A stretch of DNA of 64,000 nt, taken from assembly GCF_000264945.2 (NCBI RefSeq), contig NZ_CP013070.1:2976001-3040000 (forward strand). The letters are read 5' to 3'. This stretch comes from Sphingobium indicum B90A (lineage in GTDB: Bacteria > Pseudomonadota > Alphaproteobacteria > Sphingomonadales > Sphingomonadaceae). A program made the position numbers and the translations under genes. Positions 44,882 to 54,514 of the stretch are shown piece by piece. Below the pieces are notes generated by a model. That model had not been told where the DNA came from and ran no database searches. It worked only from the letters and a program-made list of their open reading frames with translations. Numbering within the stretch: position 1 is the stretch's first letter; every line of letters starts with the position of its first letter.

Positions 44882-45864
44882 CCGCCACGCTCTCCGCCGA
44901 ACGCCGCCGCCGCATGCTGATCACGGCGCTCGGCACCGACATCGCCGCCGCGATGCGCGACCCGCTGGTCATCGAGATCATGGTCAATCCCGACGGGGCG
45001 CTCAGGCTCGACCGGCTCGGCGAAGGTCGCACCGACACCGAGGTCCGGATGGAACCCGATCAGGTCGAGCGCATCATTCGGCTGGTCGCCAGCCACGCGC
45101 GCGCCGAGGTCCATGCCGAGCATCCGATCATCTCGGCGGAACTGCCCCCGCATATCGAAGGCCGGGCCGGCGAACGGTTCGAAGGCGTGCTGCCCCCGGT
45201 CTCGTCGGCGCCGTGCTTCTCGATCCGCAAGCCCGCGCAGAAGCTCCACACGCTCGACGATTATATCGCAGATGGGTTGATGTCGGCGCCGCAGGCCGAC
45301 GCGCTGCGCGCTGCGGTCACCCAGCGCTACAATATCCTCGTCGCCGGCGGCACCAGCTCGGGCAAGACGACGCTCGCCAATGCGCTGCTCGCCGAGATGG
45401 CGTGGGTCGATAGCCGCGTTATCCTGATCGAGGACACGCGTGAGTTGCAATGCCCGCTGCCCGACACGGTAGCGCTGCGCACGCGCCCCCCGCATGTGAC
45501 GATGACAGAGCTGGTGCGATCAACCATGCGCCTGCGCCCCGATCGCATCGTCGTCGGAGAGGTCCGCGGCCCCGAAGCACTCGACATGCTCAAGGCATGG
45601 AACACCGGCCATCCCGGCGGGATCGCGACGGTCCATGCCAACAGCGGACAAGCCGCGCTCTACCGGATCGAACAGCTGGTGCAGGAGGCGGTGGTCACCG
45701 TGCCGCGCCAGCTGATCGCCGAGGCCATCGACATCGTCGTCTTCATCTCGGGGCGCGGCACCGACCGCCGCGTCTCGACCATCGCGCGCGTCGCCGGGCT
45801 CGATCCCGACACCGGCACCTACGCGCTCGCCGATCTTCCCAAGCTCAACACCAAGGAGACCTGA
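44878..45864 (+). CDS. trbB: TrbB secretion ATPase (VirB11)
   Basis: A 328-aa hexameric ATPase of the conjugation type IV secretion system. Walker A is LVAGGTSSGKTTLANALLAE. The Asp-box-like VILIEDTRELQC and Walker B PDRIVVGEVRGPEALDML are present, followed by the His-box region (NTGHPGGIATVHANSGQAAL). Full length and typical. It starts by ATGA overlap with the RHH gene. Confidence 0.95.
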   Translation: MTATLSAERRRRMLITALGTDIAAAMRDPLVIEIMVNPDGALRLDRLGEGRTDTEVRMEPDQVERIIRLVASHARAEVHAEHPIISAELPPHIEGRAGERFEGVLPPVSSAPCFSIRKPAQKLHTLDDYIADGLMSAPQADALRAAVTQRYNILVAGGTSSGKTTLANALLAEMAWVDSRVILIEDTRELQCPLPDTVALRTRPPHVTMTELVRSTMRLRPDRIVVGEVRGPEALDMLKAWNTGHPGGIATVHANSGQAALYRIEQLVQEAVVTVPRQLIAEAIDIVVFISGRGTDRRVSTIARVAGLDPDTGTYALADLPKLNTKET

Positions 45865-45867
45865 GCC

Positions 45868-46209
45868 ATGACCCGTGCCCTCACTTCACGCCTCTCTGCC
45901 AACCGGCATCTGCTGGTCGGCGCCGCGATCGGCCTCGCGCTGACGCTCGCGACGCAGGTTCAGGCCGCCGGTTCCGGCATGCCGTGGGAAGAGCCGCTGC
46001 AACAGGTGCTGGAGTCCGTGCAGGGTCCGGTCGCCAAGATCGTGGCCGTGATCATCATCATCGTCACCGGCCTGACCCTTGCGTTCGGCGAGACCGCTGG
46101 CGGGTTCCGGCGCCTGATCCAGATCGTGTTCGGCCTGTCGATCGCGTTCGCGGCGTCGAGCTTCTTCCTGTCCTTCTTCAGCTTCGGCGGCGGAGCGCTG
46201 ATCGCATGA
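45868..46209 (+). CDS. trbC: TrbC pilin
   Basis: A 113-aa VirB2-like pilin precursor. A long signal sequence (LLVGAAIGLALTLATQVQAA) is cleaved near QAAGS. Two helices follow (IVAVIIIIVTGLTLAFG; FGLSIAFAASSFFLSFFSF), as expected for the mature conjugative pilin. It overlaps trbD by ATGA. Confidence 0.92.
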   Translation: MTRALTSRLSANRHLLVGAAIGLALTLATQVQAAGSGMPWEEPLQQVLESVQGPVAKIVAVIIIIVTGLTLAFGETAGGFRRLIQIVFGLSIAFAASSFFLSFFSFGGGALIA

Positions 46210-46478
46210 TCGGTGGCGGCCAGCATATCGACGGCTTCGAAGTGCCGATCCACGGCTCGCTCGGCTCGCCGCTGCTGCTCGGCGGCGCGCCGCGTGGCCT
46301 TGCAATCGTCAACGGGACGCTGGCTGCCGCCGTCGGCCTTGGCCTCCAGCAATGGGTCGCCGGGGTACTGCTCTGGGCGGTCGGTCACAGCATCGCGGTG
46401 ATGGCCGCCCGCCGCGATCCCAGCTTCGCGCCGGTTCTCCTGCGCCACATCCGCCAGAAGGGATATTTCGCATGCTGA
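46206..46478 (+). CDS. trbD: TrbD (VirB3-like)
   Basis: A 90-aa inner-membrane protein starting MIGGGQHIDGFEVPIHGSLG. It has the usual N-terminal segment, two hydrophobic helices (LAIVNGTLAAAVGLGLQQW; VAGVLLWAVGHSIAVMAAR) and the closing HIRQKGYFAC. VirB3-like proteins assemble with the TrbE ATPase. It overlaps trbE by 7 bases. Confidence 0.92.
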   Translation: MIGGGQHIDGFEVPIHGSLGSPLLLGGAPRGLAIVNGTLAAAVGLGLQQWVAGVLLWAVGHSIAVMAARRDPSFAPVLLRHIRQKGYFAC

Positions 46479-48931
46479 GCCTGCGCGAATATCGCGATCG
46501 CGCCGAACGCCTCGCCGATCATCTGCCCTGGGCAGCGCTGGTCGCGCCCGGCGTGGTGCTCAACAAGGACGGCAGCTTCCTGCGGGTGCTCGCCTTCCGC
46601 GGTCCCGATCTCGAATCCGCGACCGAGGCCGAGCTGGTCGGCGCCTGTGCGCGGGCGAACAATGCGCTCAAGCGGTTCGGCAGCGGCTGGGCATTGTTCT
46701 TCGACGCCGAGCGGCGCGAGGCACTGGCCTATCCCGACAGCGACTTTCCCGATGCTGCGAGCTGGCTGGTCGATGGCGAACGGCAGGCCGCGTTCGAAGC
46801 CGAGGGCACCCATTTCGAATGCCGCTTTCACCTGACGCTGACCTGGCTGCCGCCGGCGGACACGACCGACCGCGCGGGACGGAGCCTCGTCGAGCGTCCG
46901 GACGGCGATCGCGAGCGCGACTGGCGTGGCGCCCTCGAAAGCTTCGTCGCCGAGACCGACCGGGTGCTCGACCTGCTGTCGGGGTTTATGGCCGATGTCC
47001 GCCCGCTCGACGATGGCGAGACGCTGACTTTCCTGCACGGCACGATTTCCGATCGCCGCCATCCGGTCGCCGCGCCCCACACGCCGATGTATCTCGACGG
47101 AATCCTGGCCGACACATCGCTGGTCGGCGGGCTGGAGCCGAAGCTCGGCGAGCTGCATGTCCGCACCCTGACGGTGCTCGGCTTCCCGAGCCTCAGCCGT
47201 CCCGGCATCCTCGACGCGCTCAACCACCAGGATTTCGGCTACCGCTGGGTTACGCGGTTCATCGCGCTCGACAAGACGCTGGCGACCAAGACGCTGACCT
47301 CGCTTCGACGCCAGTGGTTCAACAAGCGCAAGTCGGTGACCGCCCTGCTGCGCGAAGTGCTCTACAACTCGCCAGCGCAGCTGCTCGACAGTGATGCCGA
47401 CAACAAGGTCGTCGATGCCGATCAGGCACTACAAGCGCTCGGCGGCGATCATGTCGCCTTCGGCTATTTGACAACGACGATCACCGTCACCGATCGCAGC
47501 CGTGCCGCGGTCGAGGACAAGGTCCGCGCGGTCGAGCGCGTCGTCAACGGTCTCGGCTTCACTTGCGTTCGCGAGACGGTCAACGCGGTCGAGGCGTGGC
47601 TCTCGTCGCTCCCTGGGCATGTCTATGCCAATGTCCGGCAGCCGCTGGTTCATACGCTCAACCTCGCGCACCTGATGCCGCTATCGTCGGTCTGGGCGGG
47701 GCCGGTGCGCAACGGCCATCTGGGTGGCCCGCCGCTGCTGGTCGCAAAGACCGCCGGCTCGACGCCGTTCCGGCTCTCCACCCATGTCGGCGATGTCGGG
47801 CATATGATGGTCGTGGGGCCCACCGGTGCGGGCAAGTCGGTGCTGCTGAGCCTCATCGCGCTCCAGTTTCGCCGCTACCCGGGCGCACAGGTCTATATCT
47901 TCGACAAGGGCAACAGCGCGCGCGCTGCGGTGCTGGCGATGGGCGGCGCGCATCATGCGCTCGGATCGGCCGAGGCCGACGGCGAGGCGCTCGCCTTCCA
48001 GCCGCTCGCTCATATCGACGACGCCGGTGAACGCAGCTGGGCGGCCGAATGGATCTCGGCGCTGCTGTCGCACGAGAATGTGCCTGTCACGCCGGAAGTG
48101 AAGGACGCGATCTGGACAGCGCTCGGCAGCCTGGCATCTGCGCCGCGTGAGGAGCGGACCATGACGGGCCTTGCGCTGCTGCTCCAGTCGAACGCTCTGC
48201 GCATCGCGCTCCAGCCGTATACGCTCGAAGGTCCGCATGGCCGGCTGCTTGACGCTGCCGAACAGCATCTCAGCCTAGCCGATGTTCAGTGCTTCGAGAC
48301 CGAGGCGCTGATGGGCCAGACTGGGGCGGTCGCGCCGGTGCTCACCTATCTGTTCCACCGGCTGGAAGAGCGGTTCGACGGAAGGCCGACGCTGCTGATC
48401 CTCGACGAAGCCTGGATCTTCCTCGACCATCCGCTGTTCGCCGCGCGCATCCGCGAATGGCTCAAGGTGCTTCGCAAGAAGAATGTCGCGGTGCTGTTCG
48501 CGACGCAAAGCCTTGCCGACATCGCCGGCTCCGCGATCGCGCCAGCCATCATCGAGAGCTGCCCGCAGCGCATCCTCTTGCCCAACGACCGCGCGATAGA
48601 GCCGCAGGGCCATGACATCTATGCGCGCTTCGGCCTCAACGACCGCCAGATCGAGCTGATCGCCCGGGCGACGCCCAAGCGGCACTATTACCTGCAATCC
48701 GCGCGCGGCAACCGGCTGTTCGAGCTGGGCCTTGGTCCGATCGCCCTCGCGCTGTGCGGATCGTCCGACCCCGCGGCACAGGCCCGGATCGACGCGGCGC
48801 TCGCCGAACATGGCCGCGACCGCTTCGCCGAGGCCTTCCTGCGCGATGCCGGCCTCGACTGGGCCGCCGATTTCGCCGCCGACTTTCCCGGTCCTCCCGA
48901 TCCCCAAGCCCCCCAAGAAGGAGACAAATAA
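46472..48931 (+). CDS. trbE: TrbE ATPase (VirB4)
   Basis: An 819-aa VirB4-type ATPase powering assembly of the transfer channel. Residues 1-250 are the CagE/TrbE N-terminal domain (MLSLREYRDRAERLADHLPW). Walker A is MVVGPTGAGKSVLLSLIALQ, and Walker B-like TLLILDEAWIFLDHPLF follows. The ATG at 46,472 is chosen by overlap with trbD and homology; the frame continues upstream by chance. It ends at TAATG with trbJ. Confidence 0.95.
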   Translation: MLSLREYRDRAERLADHLPWAALVAPGVVLNKDGSFLRVLAFRGPDLESATEAELVGACARANNALKRFGSGWALFFDAERREALAYPDSDFPDAASWLVDGERQAAFEAEGTHFECRFHLTLTWLPPADTTDRAGRSLVERPDGDRERDWRGALESFVAETDRVLDLLSGFMADVRPLDDGETLTFLHGTISDRRHPVAAPHTPMYLDGILADTSLVGGLEPKLGELHVRTLTVLGFPSLSRPGILDALNHQDFGYRWVTRFIALDKTLATKTLTSLRRQWFNKRKSVTALLREVLYNSPAQLLDSDADNKVVDADQALQALGGDHVAFGYLTTTITVTDRSRAAVEDKVRAVERVVNGLGFTCVRETVNAVEAWLSSLPGHVYANVRQPLVHTLNLAHLMPLSSVWAGPVRNGHLGGPPLLVAKTAGSTPFRLSTHVGDVGHMMVVGPTGAGKSVLLSLIALQFRRYPGAQVYIFDKGNSARAAVLAMGGAHHALGSAEADGEALAFQPLAHIDDAGERSWAAEWISALLSHENVPVTPEVKDAIWTALGSLASAPREERTMTGLALLLQSNALRIALQPYTLEGPHGRLLDAAEQHLSLADVQCFETEALMGQTGAVAPVLTYLFHRLEERFDGRPTLLILDEAWIFLDHPLFAARIREWLKVLRKKNVAVLFATQSLADIAGSAIAPAIIESCPQRILLPNDRAIEPQGHDIYARFGLNDRQIELIARATPKRHYYLQSARGNRLFELGLGPIALALCGSSDPAAQARIDAALAEHGRDRFAEAFLRDAGLDWAADFAADFPGPPDPQAPQEGDK

Positions 48932-49686
48932 TGCGTATCCCTACTCGAAAGCACCTGATCGCGACCGCCCTCGGCCTTGGCGCCTGCACCTCGCTCGGCA
49001 TGGGCGTGGTCACGATGACCGCGACGCCGGCCCATGCACAGTTCGGCGGCGTCGTGTTCGACCCCAGCAACTATGCGCAGAACATCCTGACCGCCGCGCG
49101 CACGCTCCAGAGCGTCAACCAGCAGATCCAGCAGCTCCAGAACGAGGCGCAGATGCTGGTGAACATGGGCAAGAACCTCAGCCGCATCGACTTCCCGCAG
49201 CTCGACGCGCTGAAGCGCAAGCTCGCGGCGATCGACCGGCTGATGGGCCGCGCGCAGGCGATCGACTTCCGGGTCGACCAGCTCGACGACAAGTTCCAGT
49301 CGCTGTTCCCGCAGGACTTCTCGTCGGCGCTGCGCACCGATGCCCGCATCCGCGATGCCCGCGCGCGGCTCGATGCCAGCATGGGTGCATTCCGCCAGAC
49401 CATGACCGTGCAGGCGCAGGTCGTCGAGAACATCCAGACCGACACCGAGGCGCTCGCCGACATCGTCGCGCGCAGCCAGGGTGCCGAAGGATCGCTCCAA
49501 GCGCAGCAAGCGACCAACCAGCTCCTCGCGCTCACCGCCAAGCAGCAGTTCCAGCTCCAGCACATGATGGCAGCGCAGTTCCGGAGCGAAGCGGTCGAGC
49601 AGGCTCGCCGTGCGACCCAGGCGGCCGAAGCCCGCGCGGCGACCAAGAAGTTCCTCGGCTCCGGATCGGCCTACACGCCGCAATAG
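48931..49686 (+). CDS. trbJ: TrbJ (VirB5-like)
   Basis: A 251-aa periplasmic protein. Signal peptide at residues 1-36 with cleavage near AHAQ. Coiled-coil helices follow (TLQSVNQQIQQLQNEAQMLV; LQAQQATNQLLALTAKQQFQ), typical of TrbJ/VirB5 pilus-tip-associated proteins. One-base overlap with trbE. No trbK is recognised in the 141 bases between it and trbL. Confidence 0.9.
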   Translation: MRIPTRKHLIATALGLGACTSLGMGVVTMTATPAHAQFGGVVFDPSNYAQNILTAARTLQSVNQQIQQLQNEAQMLVNMGKNLSRIDFPQLDALKRKLAAIDRLMGRAQAIDFRVDQLDDKFQSLFPQDFSSALRTDARIRDARARLDASMGAFRQTMTVQAQVVENIQTDTEALADIVARSQGAEGSLQAQQATNQLLALTAKQQFQLQHMMAAQFRSEAVEQARRATQAAEARAATKKFLGSGSAYTPQ

Positions 49687-49827
49687 CCCCCGTCGGCCGC
49701 ACGGCCCGATCCGGTCACAAGCGACTGACGGCTCCCCCTCCAGCCGCCGGTCGCCGTCGCGGGGCGCGGCGCAGCTCCCCCAGCCGCGTCCCGCGACATC
49801 CCTTTCACGCACGCAGGAAGAACCGCC

Positions 49828-51141
49828 TTGAACGACCTGAACGTCATCGATCGCTTCCTGCAGGCGTTCATCACCTACATCGACAGCGGGTTCGGGCTGC
49901 TCGGGCCCGACGTCGGGTTCCTGACCGCGACGCTGATCGGCATCGACATCACGCTTGCGGGTCTGTTCTGGGCGATGGGCGGCGAGGACAATGTCATTGG
50001 CCGCTTCCTCAAGAAGATCCTCTATGTCGGCGCATTCGCGTTCATCCTGAACAGCTTCTCGACGCTCGCCGACATCATCTTCCGCTCGTTCGCGCAGGCC
50101 GGGCTGACCGCCGGTGGCGGCACGCTCTCCGCGGACGACCTGCTCAAGCCCGGGCGGTTGGCCGGCACCGGCTTTTCGGCGGCATGGCCGCTGCTCGAAC
50201 AGGCGAGCGAGATGGTCGGGTTCACGACCTTCTTCGACAATTTCCTGACGATCATGGTGCTGCTGTTCGCCTGGGCGCTGGTGATCGTCGCCTTCTTCAT
50301 TCTGGCGGTGCAGATGTTCGTCTGCATCCTCGAGTTCAAGCTGACGAGCCTCGCCGGCTTCATCCTCGTGCCGTTCGCGCTCTGGAACCGGACCAGCTTC
50401 CTCGCCGAGCGTGTGCTGGGCAACGTGGTCAGTTCCGGCATCAAGGTGATGGTGCTCGCCGTCATCGTCGGCATCGGCTCCAATTTCTTCACCGAGTTCA
50501 CCGACGCGCTTCAGGGCCAGGAGCCCGACATCGGCCAGGCCATGAGCCTCGTCCTCGCCAGCCTGTCACTGTTCGGGCTCGGCATCTTCGGCCCGGCAAT
50601 CGCCTCGGGTCTCGTCTCAGGCGCGCCGCAACTCGGCGCAGGCGCAGCTCTTGGCACCACACTCGGCGCGGCCGGCGTCACGATGCTGGCGGGCGGCGCG
50701 GCGGTTGGCGGAGCGCGCGCGCTCGGTGGCGCGGCGCTGGGTGCCGTCCGCTCGGGCACTGCGATGGGTTCGGCGGCATCGACTGCCTACAGCCTCGGCA
50801 AGGAAACGGCGTCTTCGCCTTCGGTCGGTGCCGGCCTCGGCGGCGTTGCGCGTGCGGCCGGTAACGCCGTCCGTTCGCGCATGAGCGGTGCGCTCGGTCT
50901 CAAGGAAGCCGCCGCCAGCGGTCGGCAATCGGCGTGGGATGCCCTCAACCAGAACTCTCCGTCGCCGTCATCGGGAGGACGGGGCGGCGGCGGGGAGACC
51001 GGCGGCACGCCCGCTTGGGCACGGGCGATGCGTGACCAGCAGACCAGCCGCCATCGCCGCCAACTCGCGATCCATACGCTCCAGCAAGGCGATCGCGGCG
51101 GCGGGTCCGCCACTCCCGACATCAAGGAAAGGAATGACTGA
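49828..51141 (+). CDS. trbL: TrbL (VirB6-like)
   Basis: A 437-aa polytopic membrane protein of the type IV secretion core. It starts from TTG preceded by AGGAAG. About six hydrophobic segments occupy residues 20-260 (for example LTATLIGIDITLAGLFWAMG; LAGFILVPFALWNRTSFLAE). A long Gly/Ala/Ser-rich cytoplasmic tail (about 260-437) follows, as in TrbL of Tn4371-type elements. It ends 3 bases before trbF. Confidence 0.92.
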   Translation: MNDLNVIDRFLQAFITYIDSGFGLLGPDVGFLTATLIGIDITLAGLFWAMGGEDNVIGRFLKKILYVGAFAFILNSFSTLADIIFRSFAQAGLTAGGGTLSADDLLKPGRLAGTGFSAAWPLLEQASEMVGFTTFFDNFLTIMVLLFAWALVIVAFFILAVQMFVCILEFKLTSLAGFILVPFALWNRTSFLAERVLGNVVSSGIKVMVLAVIVGIGSNFFTEFTDALQGQEPDIGQAMSLVLASLSLFGLGIFGPAIASGLVSGAPQLGAGAALGTTLGAAGVTMLAGGAAVGGARALGGAALGAVRSGTAMGSAASTAYSLGKETASSPSVGAGLGGVARAAGNAVRSRMSGALGLKEAAASGRQSAWDALNQNSPSPSSGGRGGGGETGGTPAWARAMRDQQTSRHRRQLAIHTLQQGDRGGGSATPDIKERND

Positions 51142-51144
51142 GCC

Positions 51145-51966
51145 ATGTTCTTCAAGCGAAGTGCGCAGCGCTACGGGCGCACGCCACCTCCCGAGACGCC
51201 CTACCAGCGCGCCGGGCAACTCTGGGACGAACGGATCGGCTCGGCCCGGGTGCAGGCGCGCAACTGGCGGCTGATGGCGTTCGGCTGCCTCGTCCTGACC
51301 GTGGGGACATCCACTGGTCTCGCGTGGCAGTCGCTGCAAAGTCGTGTCACGCCCTATGTGGTCGAGGTCGACCGCCTCGGCGAGGCGCGCGCCGTTCAGG
51401 CCGCCGATGTCGATTATCGGCCGACCGACCCGCAGGTCGCCTGGCACCTCTCGCACTTCATCACCAATGTCCGCGCGGTGTCGCTCGATCCGGTGCTGAT
51501 GCGGCGGGACTGGCTCGAAGCGTATGACTTCGCAACTAAGCGTGGCGCGCAGTTCCTCGGCGAATATGCGCGCTCGGCGTCGCCGTTCGCCAATGTCGGC
51601 GAGCGGACCGTGTCGGTGCAGGTCACCAGTGTCGTCCGGGCGTCCGACGAAAGCTTTCAGGTGAAGTGGACGGAGACGGCGTTCGAGCGCGGCAGCCAAT
51701 CGGGCGTCAGCCGCTGGACGGCGATCCTGACCACGGTCACGCGCCCGCCGGCCTCGGCCGATGTGCTGCGCAAGAACCCCCTCGGCATCTACGTCGACGC
51801 GATCGACTGGAGCCGCGAACTCGACACAGCGCCGGCATCGCCGCCCGCGGCGCGGCCGGCGCCACAGCCGACGCCGAACCTCCCCCTCGGGTCGCCGCTC
51901 GATCCCACGCTCGACGCCCAACCGACGACGCCGAGCTCGCTCAACAGCCAGGAGAAACAACCATGA
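51145..51966 (+). CDS. trbF: TrbF (VirB8-like)
   Basis: A 273-aa inner-membrane protein. It has a short cytoplasmic head, one membrane helix near residues 34-52 (LMAFGCLVLTVGTSTGLAWQ) and a periplasmic VirB8-type NTF2-like domain (VTPYVVEVDRLGEARAVQAA; VSRWTAILTTVTRPPAS). The C-terminus is Pro-rich. It overlaps trbG by ATGA. Confidence 0.92.
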   Translation: MFFKRSAQRYGRTPPPETPYQRAGQLWDERIGSARVQARNWRLMAFGCLVLTVGTSTGLAWQSLQSRVTPYVVEVDRLGEARAVQAADVDYRPTDPQVAWHLSHFITNVRAVSLDPVLMRRDWLEAYDFATKRGAQFLGEYARSASPFANVGERTVSVQVTSVVRASDESFQVKWTETAFERGSQSGVSRWTAILTTVTRPPASADVLRKNPLGIYVDAIDWSRELDTAPASPPAARPAPQPTPNLPLGSPLDPTLDAQPTTPSSLNSQEKQP

Positions 51967-52796
51967 AGCGCGTCATTCTGCCGGCGATCGCCGGCATGTT
52001 GTTCGCATGTCCATCGCTTGCTCAGGACCGCGAGGCATCCCTCAAGACCGTGCGTTCCGCGACGCGCTCCGCAACGATCGCGCCGTCTGCGACCGGGTTC
52101 GTGAGCGGGGCACAGGTCTATCCGTATAGCGAGGGCATGATCTATCAGGTCTATGCGGCGCCGGGGTTGGTGACGGATATTGCGCTCCAGCCTGGCGAGA
52201 ACCTCGTCGCGGTCGCGAGTGGCGATACCGCCCGCTGGGTGATCGGCGACACGACGAGCGGCTCGGGCGAAGGCAAGCAGACGCATGTCCTCGCGAAACC
52301 ATTTTCGGCCGGACTGCTGACCAATTTGGTCATCACGACCGACCGACGCGCATATCATATCCGGCTGGTCAGCACCTCAGGCACAGCCCTGTCCTCAATG
52401 CGGTGGACCTATCCGCAAGATGAGTTGCTGGCGCTGCGGCGCAAGGCGGAGGTTGCTCAGGCCGCCGCGCCGGTGGCATCTGGGCTGGCGATCGAGCAGC
52501 TGCATTTCAACTATGCGATTAGCGGAGACCGGCCGGCATGGCGACCGCTGCGCGTGTTCGACGATGGGGCGAAGACCTATGTCGAGTTTCCGGCATCACT
52601 CGCCGACGGTGAGGCGCCGCCGCTGTTCGTCGTCGGCACGGACGGCAAGGCGGAGCTGGTCAACTACCGGTTGCGCGATCGCTTCTACGTCGTCGACCGG
52701 ATCTTCGACGCGGCAGAGCTGCGGCTCGGTCTCAAGAAGCAGCAGATCGTCCGCATCGATCGCATCTCCCGCACGATGAAGCGGAGGGGCGCATGA
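51963..52796 (+). CDS. trbG: TrbG (VirB9-like)
   Basis: A 277-aa periplasmic/outer-membrane channel protein. Signal peptide MKRVILPAIAGMLFACPSLA. It contains YPYSEGMIYQVYAAPGLVTD, VVASGD-like VAVASGDTARWVIGDT, and the C-terminal FVVGTDGKAELVNYRLRDRF, matching CagX/VirB9. With TrbI it forms the outer core complex. It overlaps trbI by ATGA. Confidence 0.93.
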   Translation: MKRVILPAIAGMLFACPSLAQDREASLKTVRSATRSATIAPSATGFVSGAQVYPYSEGMIYQVYAAPGLVTDIALQPGENLVAVASGDTARWVIGDTTSGSGEGKQTHVLAKPFSAGLLTNLVITTDRRAYHIRLVSTSGTALSSMRWTYPQDELLALRRKAEVAQAAAPVASGLAIEQLHFNYAISGDRPAWRPLRVFDDGAKTYVEFPASLADGEAPPLFVVGTDGKAELVNYRLRDRFYVVDRIFDAAELRLGLKKQQIVRIDRISRTMKRRGA

Positions 52797-53992
52797 CCGA
52801 CACGCTCGCCACCGATCCGCCGACCACGACGCCGCAGACCGCTCCGGTAAAGCTCGATCCCGAGACGCTGAGCATCCGCTCGCGCCCCACACGCGCGATC
52901 CGCTTCCGTCGCGGCGCAATCATCGGTGCCGCCGCGCTCGGCTCGGCCAGCCTCATGGGCGTTGCCTGGATGGCATTGAAGCCGCAGGTATTCCGGCAAA
53001 TCGCGCAGGAAAGCGAGCTGTCGCAACCGATGGCGAAGCCGGCGTCGGATGCGCTTTCGGGATTGCCAGCAAGCTACGGTGACGCGCCCAAGCTCGGTCC
53101 GCCACTGCCAGGTGATCTCGGACGGCCGATCCTTCGTGCGCAGGAGCGGGCCGAAGCGACATCCTCGCCCACATCGGTCGATGCTGCGGCGGCTGCACGG
53201 CAGCAGCGGCTTGCCGATCTGAAGGCCGCGCGAGAATCCGGACTGATGGTCCAGACCACAGGTGGTCGGGGCGCGGTGGCGCCGGCAACCCCCGATGGCG
53301 CTCTCGCGCCGCCCGATGCGCAAACAGGCGGTGCGACACCGTCGGGCACCCGGAAGGAACAGTTCGCCTCGGCGCGTGATGCCGGAGGTGATCTCAACTC
53401 GGGCGGGCTGGTCGCGCCAGTGTCGCCCAACAGCCTGCTTGCTGGGAGCGTGATCGCCGCGAGCCTCATTACCGGGCTGAACTCCGACCTGCCCGGCATG
53501 GTCACGGCACAGGTGACGCAGAACGTGTTCGACACCGTCACCGGGAATATCCTGCTCGTGCCGCAAGGCGCTCGGCTCATCGGCAAATATGACTCGGTTG
53601 TCGCCTTCGGGCAGCGGCGAGCGCTGGTTATTTGGCAGCGGCTGATCCTGCCCGACGGCAGCTCGGTGCGGCTCGACAACATGCCTGCGACCGACGCGGG
53701 TGGGTACGCCGGCCTCGCCGACAAGGTGGACTTCCACACATGGACGCTGCTCAAGGGCGTCGCGATCGCCACCCTGCTCGGAGTTGGTTCGGAGCTGTCG
53801 ATCTCCGGCGAAAGCGATCTCGTGCAGGCGATCCGCGAGTCCGCTCAATCGAACACGGCACGCGCCGGCGACCAGATCACGCAACGCAATCTAGACATTC
53901 AGCCGACGATCACGATCCGCCCCGGCATTCCGGTTAGGGTGCTCGTGACCCGGGATCTCATCCTTGCGCCGTGGCGCGGAAGGGCAAGCTGA
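52793..53992 (+). CDS. trbI: TrbI (VirB10-like)
   Basis: A 399-aa envelope-spanning protein. A cytoplasmic Pro-rich head precedes a membrane helix (about residues 43-62, AIIGAAALGSASLMGVAWMA), a Pro/Ala-rich linker and the VirB10 beta-barrel domain: SLLAGSVIAASLITGLNSDL, TGNILLVPQGARLIGKYDSV, and PTITIRPGIPVRVLVTRDL at the end. It is the last of the trb structural genes. Confidence 0.94.
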   Translation: MTDTLATDPPTTTPQTAPVKLDPETLSIRSRPTRAIRFRRGAIIGAAALGSASLMGVAWMALKPQVFRQIAQESELSQPMAKPASDALSGLPASYGDAPKLGPPLPGDLGRPILRAQERAEATSSPTSVDAAAAARQQRLADLKAARESGLMVQTTGGRGAVAPATPDGALAPPDAQTGGATPSGTRKEQFASARDAGGDLNSGGLVAPVSPNSLLAGSVIAASLITGLNSDLPGMVTAQVTQNVFDTVTGNILLVPQGARLIGKYDSVVAFGQRRALVIWQRLILPDGSSVRLDNMPATDAGGYAGLADKVDFHTWTLLKGVAIATLLGVGSELSISGESDLVQAIRESAQSNTARAGDQITQRNLDIQPTITIRPGIPVRVLVTRDLILAPWRGRAS

Positions 53993-53993
53993 C

Positions 53994-54224
53994 ATGGCGG
54001 ACATCAAACTCGGCAAGCTGCCTGATCGAACGCCGGTGAAGTTGACGATCACGATCACTCCCGACCTCCAATCATCGTTGCAGGCTTACGCTTCGGTCTA
54101 TGCGGCCGCCTACGGCGTCGAGGAGCCGGTGGTCGATCTGATCCCTGCGATGTTGACGGCCTTCCTGGAAAGCGATCGGGCGTTCAATCAGGCGCGCGCA
54201 GCAGCCGGGAGGGCGGTGAAATGA
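53994..54224 (+). CDS. DUF2274-type small protein
   Basis: A 76-aa protein (MADIKLGKLPDRTPVKLTIT) starting 2 bases after trbI. It resembles DUF2274, a family regularly encoded right after trbI in Tn4371-like ICEs; the fold may be ribbon-helix-helix-like. A role in transfer regulation is inferred from position. Confidence 0.8.
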   Translation: MADIKLGKLPDRTPVKLTITITPDLQSSLQAYASVYAAAYGVEEPVVDLIPAMLTAFLESDRAFNQARAAAGRAVK

Positions 54225-54454
54225 GCGAACCCCCAGCGAGCGACCGCCGTTTGGCGCCCATAACGGTGCGTGTGGCAACGGCAGCGCGCATTACCAGCCT
54301 CAGCCGCTCACGCATCTATGAGCTGATTCAGTCCGGCGACATCGAAACCGTAAAAGTGGGTCGCGCCATGCTCGTCAAATATCGCAGCGTGCTGGCGCTT
54401 CTAGGCGAAGACGCTCCACCGGCGGACCCTTATTTGCCGCCCATCCAACGCTGA
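54221..54454 (+). CDS. Excisionase-like HTH protein
   Basis: A 77-aa protein overlapping the DUF2274 gene by ATGA. It contains the MerR/excisionase-type HTH VATAARITSLSRSRIYELIQ followed by IETVKVGRAMLVKYRSVLAL, the usual helix-turn-wing of excisionases. Located just before the integrase (convergent), it is a good candidate for the ICE recombination directionality factor. Confidence 0.75.
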   Translation: MSEPPASDRRLAPITVRVATAARITSLSRSRIYELIQSGDIETVKVGRAMLVKYRSVLALLGEDAPPADPYLPPIQR

Positions 54455-54473
54455 AGAGCTATGCATAGAATCC

Positions 54474-54502
54474 GCGGGGCGCGATCGCTGGTCGCGCCCC
54501 GC
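54474..54502. terminator. Bidirectional terminator between trb operon and integrase
   Basis: GCGGGGCGCGA (54474-54484) pairs perfectly with TCGCGCCCCGC (54492-54502) over 11 bp with a 7-base loop. It separates the convergent transfer operon and integrase. No T-run follows. Confidence 0.65.
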
Positions 54503-54514
54503 TGACGTGTCGGC

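Noticed and set aside
49610..49831. Arg/Pro-rich frame as trbK
   Set aside because: No signal peptide or lipobox and it lies mostly inside trbJ in another frame.
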